From an uncultured Caulobacteraceae bacterium (GTDB taxonomy: Bacteria; Pseudomonadota; Alphaproteobacteria; Caulobacterales; Caulobacteraceae), in the NCBI GenBank assembly GCA_903884915.1, contig CAISGS010000229.1, positions 1 through 5,987 of the forward strand: a stretch of DNA of 5,987 bases. The letters are read 5' to 3'. This document shows positions 5,791 through 5,987 of the stretch, in pieces. A program made the position numbers and the translations under genes. Position 1 is the stretch's first letter. Each line of letters starts with the position of its first letter. Below the pieces are notes generated by a model. That model worked only from the letters and a program-made list of their open reading frames with translations, searched no databases and was not told the DNA's origin.

Positions 5791-5987
5791 ATGCAATTTG
5801 ATGAAGTCGTCCTAGGTCGCCGCAGCATCCGCGGTTACAAGCCCGATCCCGTCCCGCAAGCGCTGATTGAGGAGATCCTCACCCTCGCCATGCGCGCGCC
5901 CTCGTCGATGAACACCCAGCCTTGGAACTTCTATGTCCTGACCGGTGAACCTCTGGACCGTATCCGGGCCGGAAACACCGAACGGAA
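5791..5987 (+). CDS. Nitroreductase-family FMN oxidoreductase, N-terminal part (3' end beyond window)
   Basis: The first 65 codons of an FMN-dependent NAD(P)H oxidoreductase of the nitroreductase fold; the frame stays open to the right edge. FMN phosphate-binding residues Arg10, Arg11 and Ser12 lie in GRRSIRGYKPDPVP. The next family motif, LAMRAPSSMNTQPWNFYVL (32-50), has the Asn-x-Gln-Pro-Trp core. A GAGG ribosome site is 6 nt before the ATG. It is divergent from the metallo-hydrolase. Family members reduce nitroaromatics, quinones or enones, and some act as flavin reductases. Supplying FMNH2 to the nearby monooxygenase is conceivable but not shown, because the gene is on the other strand and not in the same transcript. 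Confidence 0.92.
   Translation, partial: MQFDEVVLGRRSIRGYKPDPVPQALIEEILTLAMRAPSSMNTQPWNFYVLTGEPLDRIRAGNTER

Overview
The window looks like part of a GC-rich alphaproteobacterial chromosome, most like Caulobacterales or Sphingomonadales. This rests on the style of the TonB-dependent receptor (Ala-rich signal peptide ending AMA-Q, then an EEVVVTAR TonB box), a Tat-type exported metallo-hydrolase, and a probable leaderless gene start. The taxonomic call is by resemblance only. Six protein genes are supported and no RNA genes, mobile elements or CRISPR arrays were seen.

Layout: five genes lie on the minus strand and one on the plus strand. Reading in the minus direction from the right: an exported metallo-beta-lactamase-fold hydrolase (4583-5530) with its own sigma70-like promoter; a pair that overlaps by ATGA, made of an aldo/keto reductase (3555-4463) and an SsuD-like flavin-dependent monooxygenase (2494-3558), also behind its own promoter; a 294-nt gap with a hairpin around the monooxygenase stop codon and an AT-rich patch; then a Gfo/Idh/MocA-fold NAD enzyme (1111-2199, GTG start) followed after 49 nt by a TonB-dependent receptor that runs off the left edge (1-1061). 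Diverging on the right, a nitroreductase-family gene starts at 5791 on the plus strand and runs off the right edge.

How they may work together: the monooxygenase keeps the Trp, Arg, His, Arg and Tyr residues that form the sulfonate/flavin active site of E. coli SsuD. It is translationally coupled to an aldo/keto reductase that could reduce the aldehyde left after desulfonation. This resembles the SmoC/SmoB pair of the sulfoquinovose monooxygenase (sulfo-SMO) pathway. The neighbouring Gfo/Idh/MocA protein could be a sugar dehydrogenase or an NAD-dependent glycosidase such as the GH188 sulfoquinovosidases, and the TonB receptor would bring the substrate across the outer membrane. The window may therefore hold a TonB-linked sulfonated-sugar utilisation locus. 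This is inference: no regulator, inner-membrane transporter or dedicated flavin reductase is visible, and no substrate can be proved from sequence alone.
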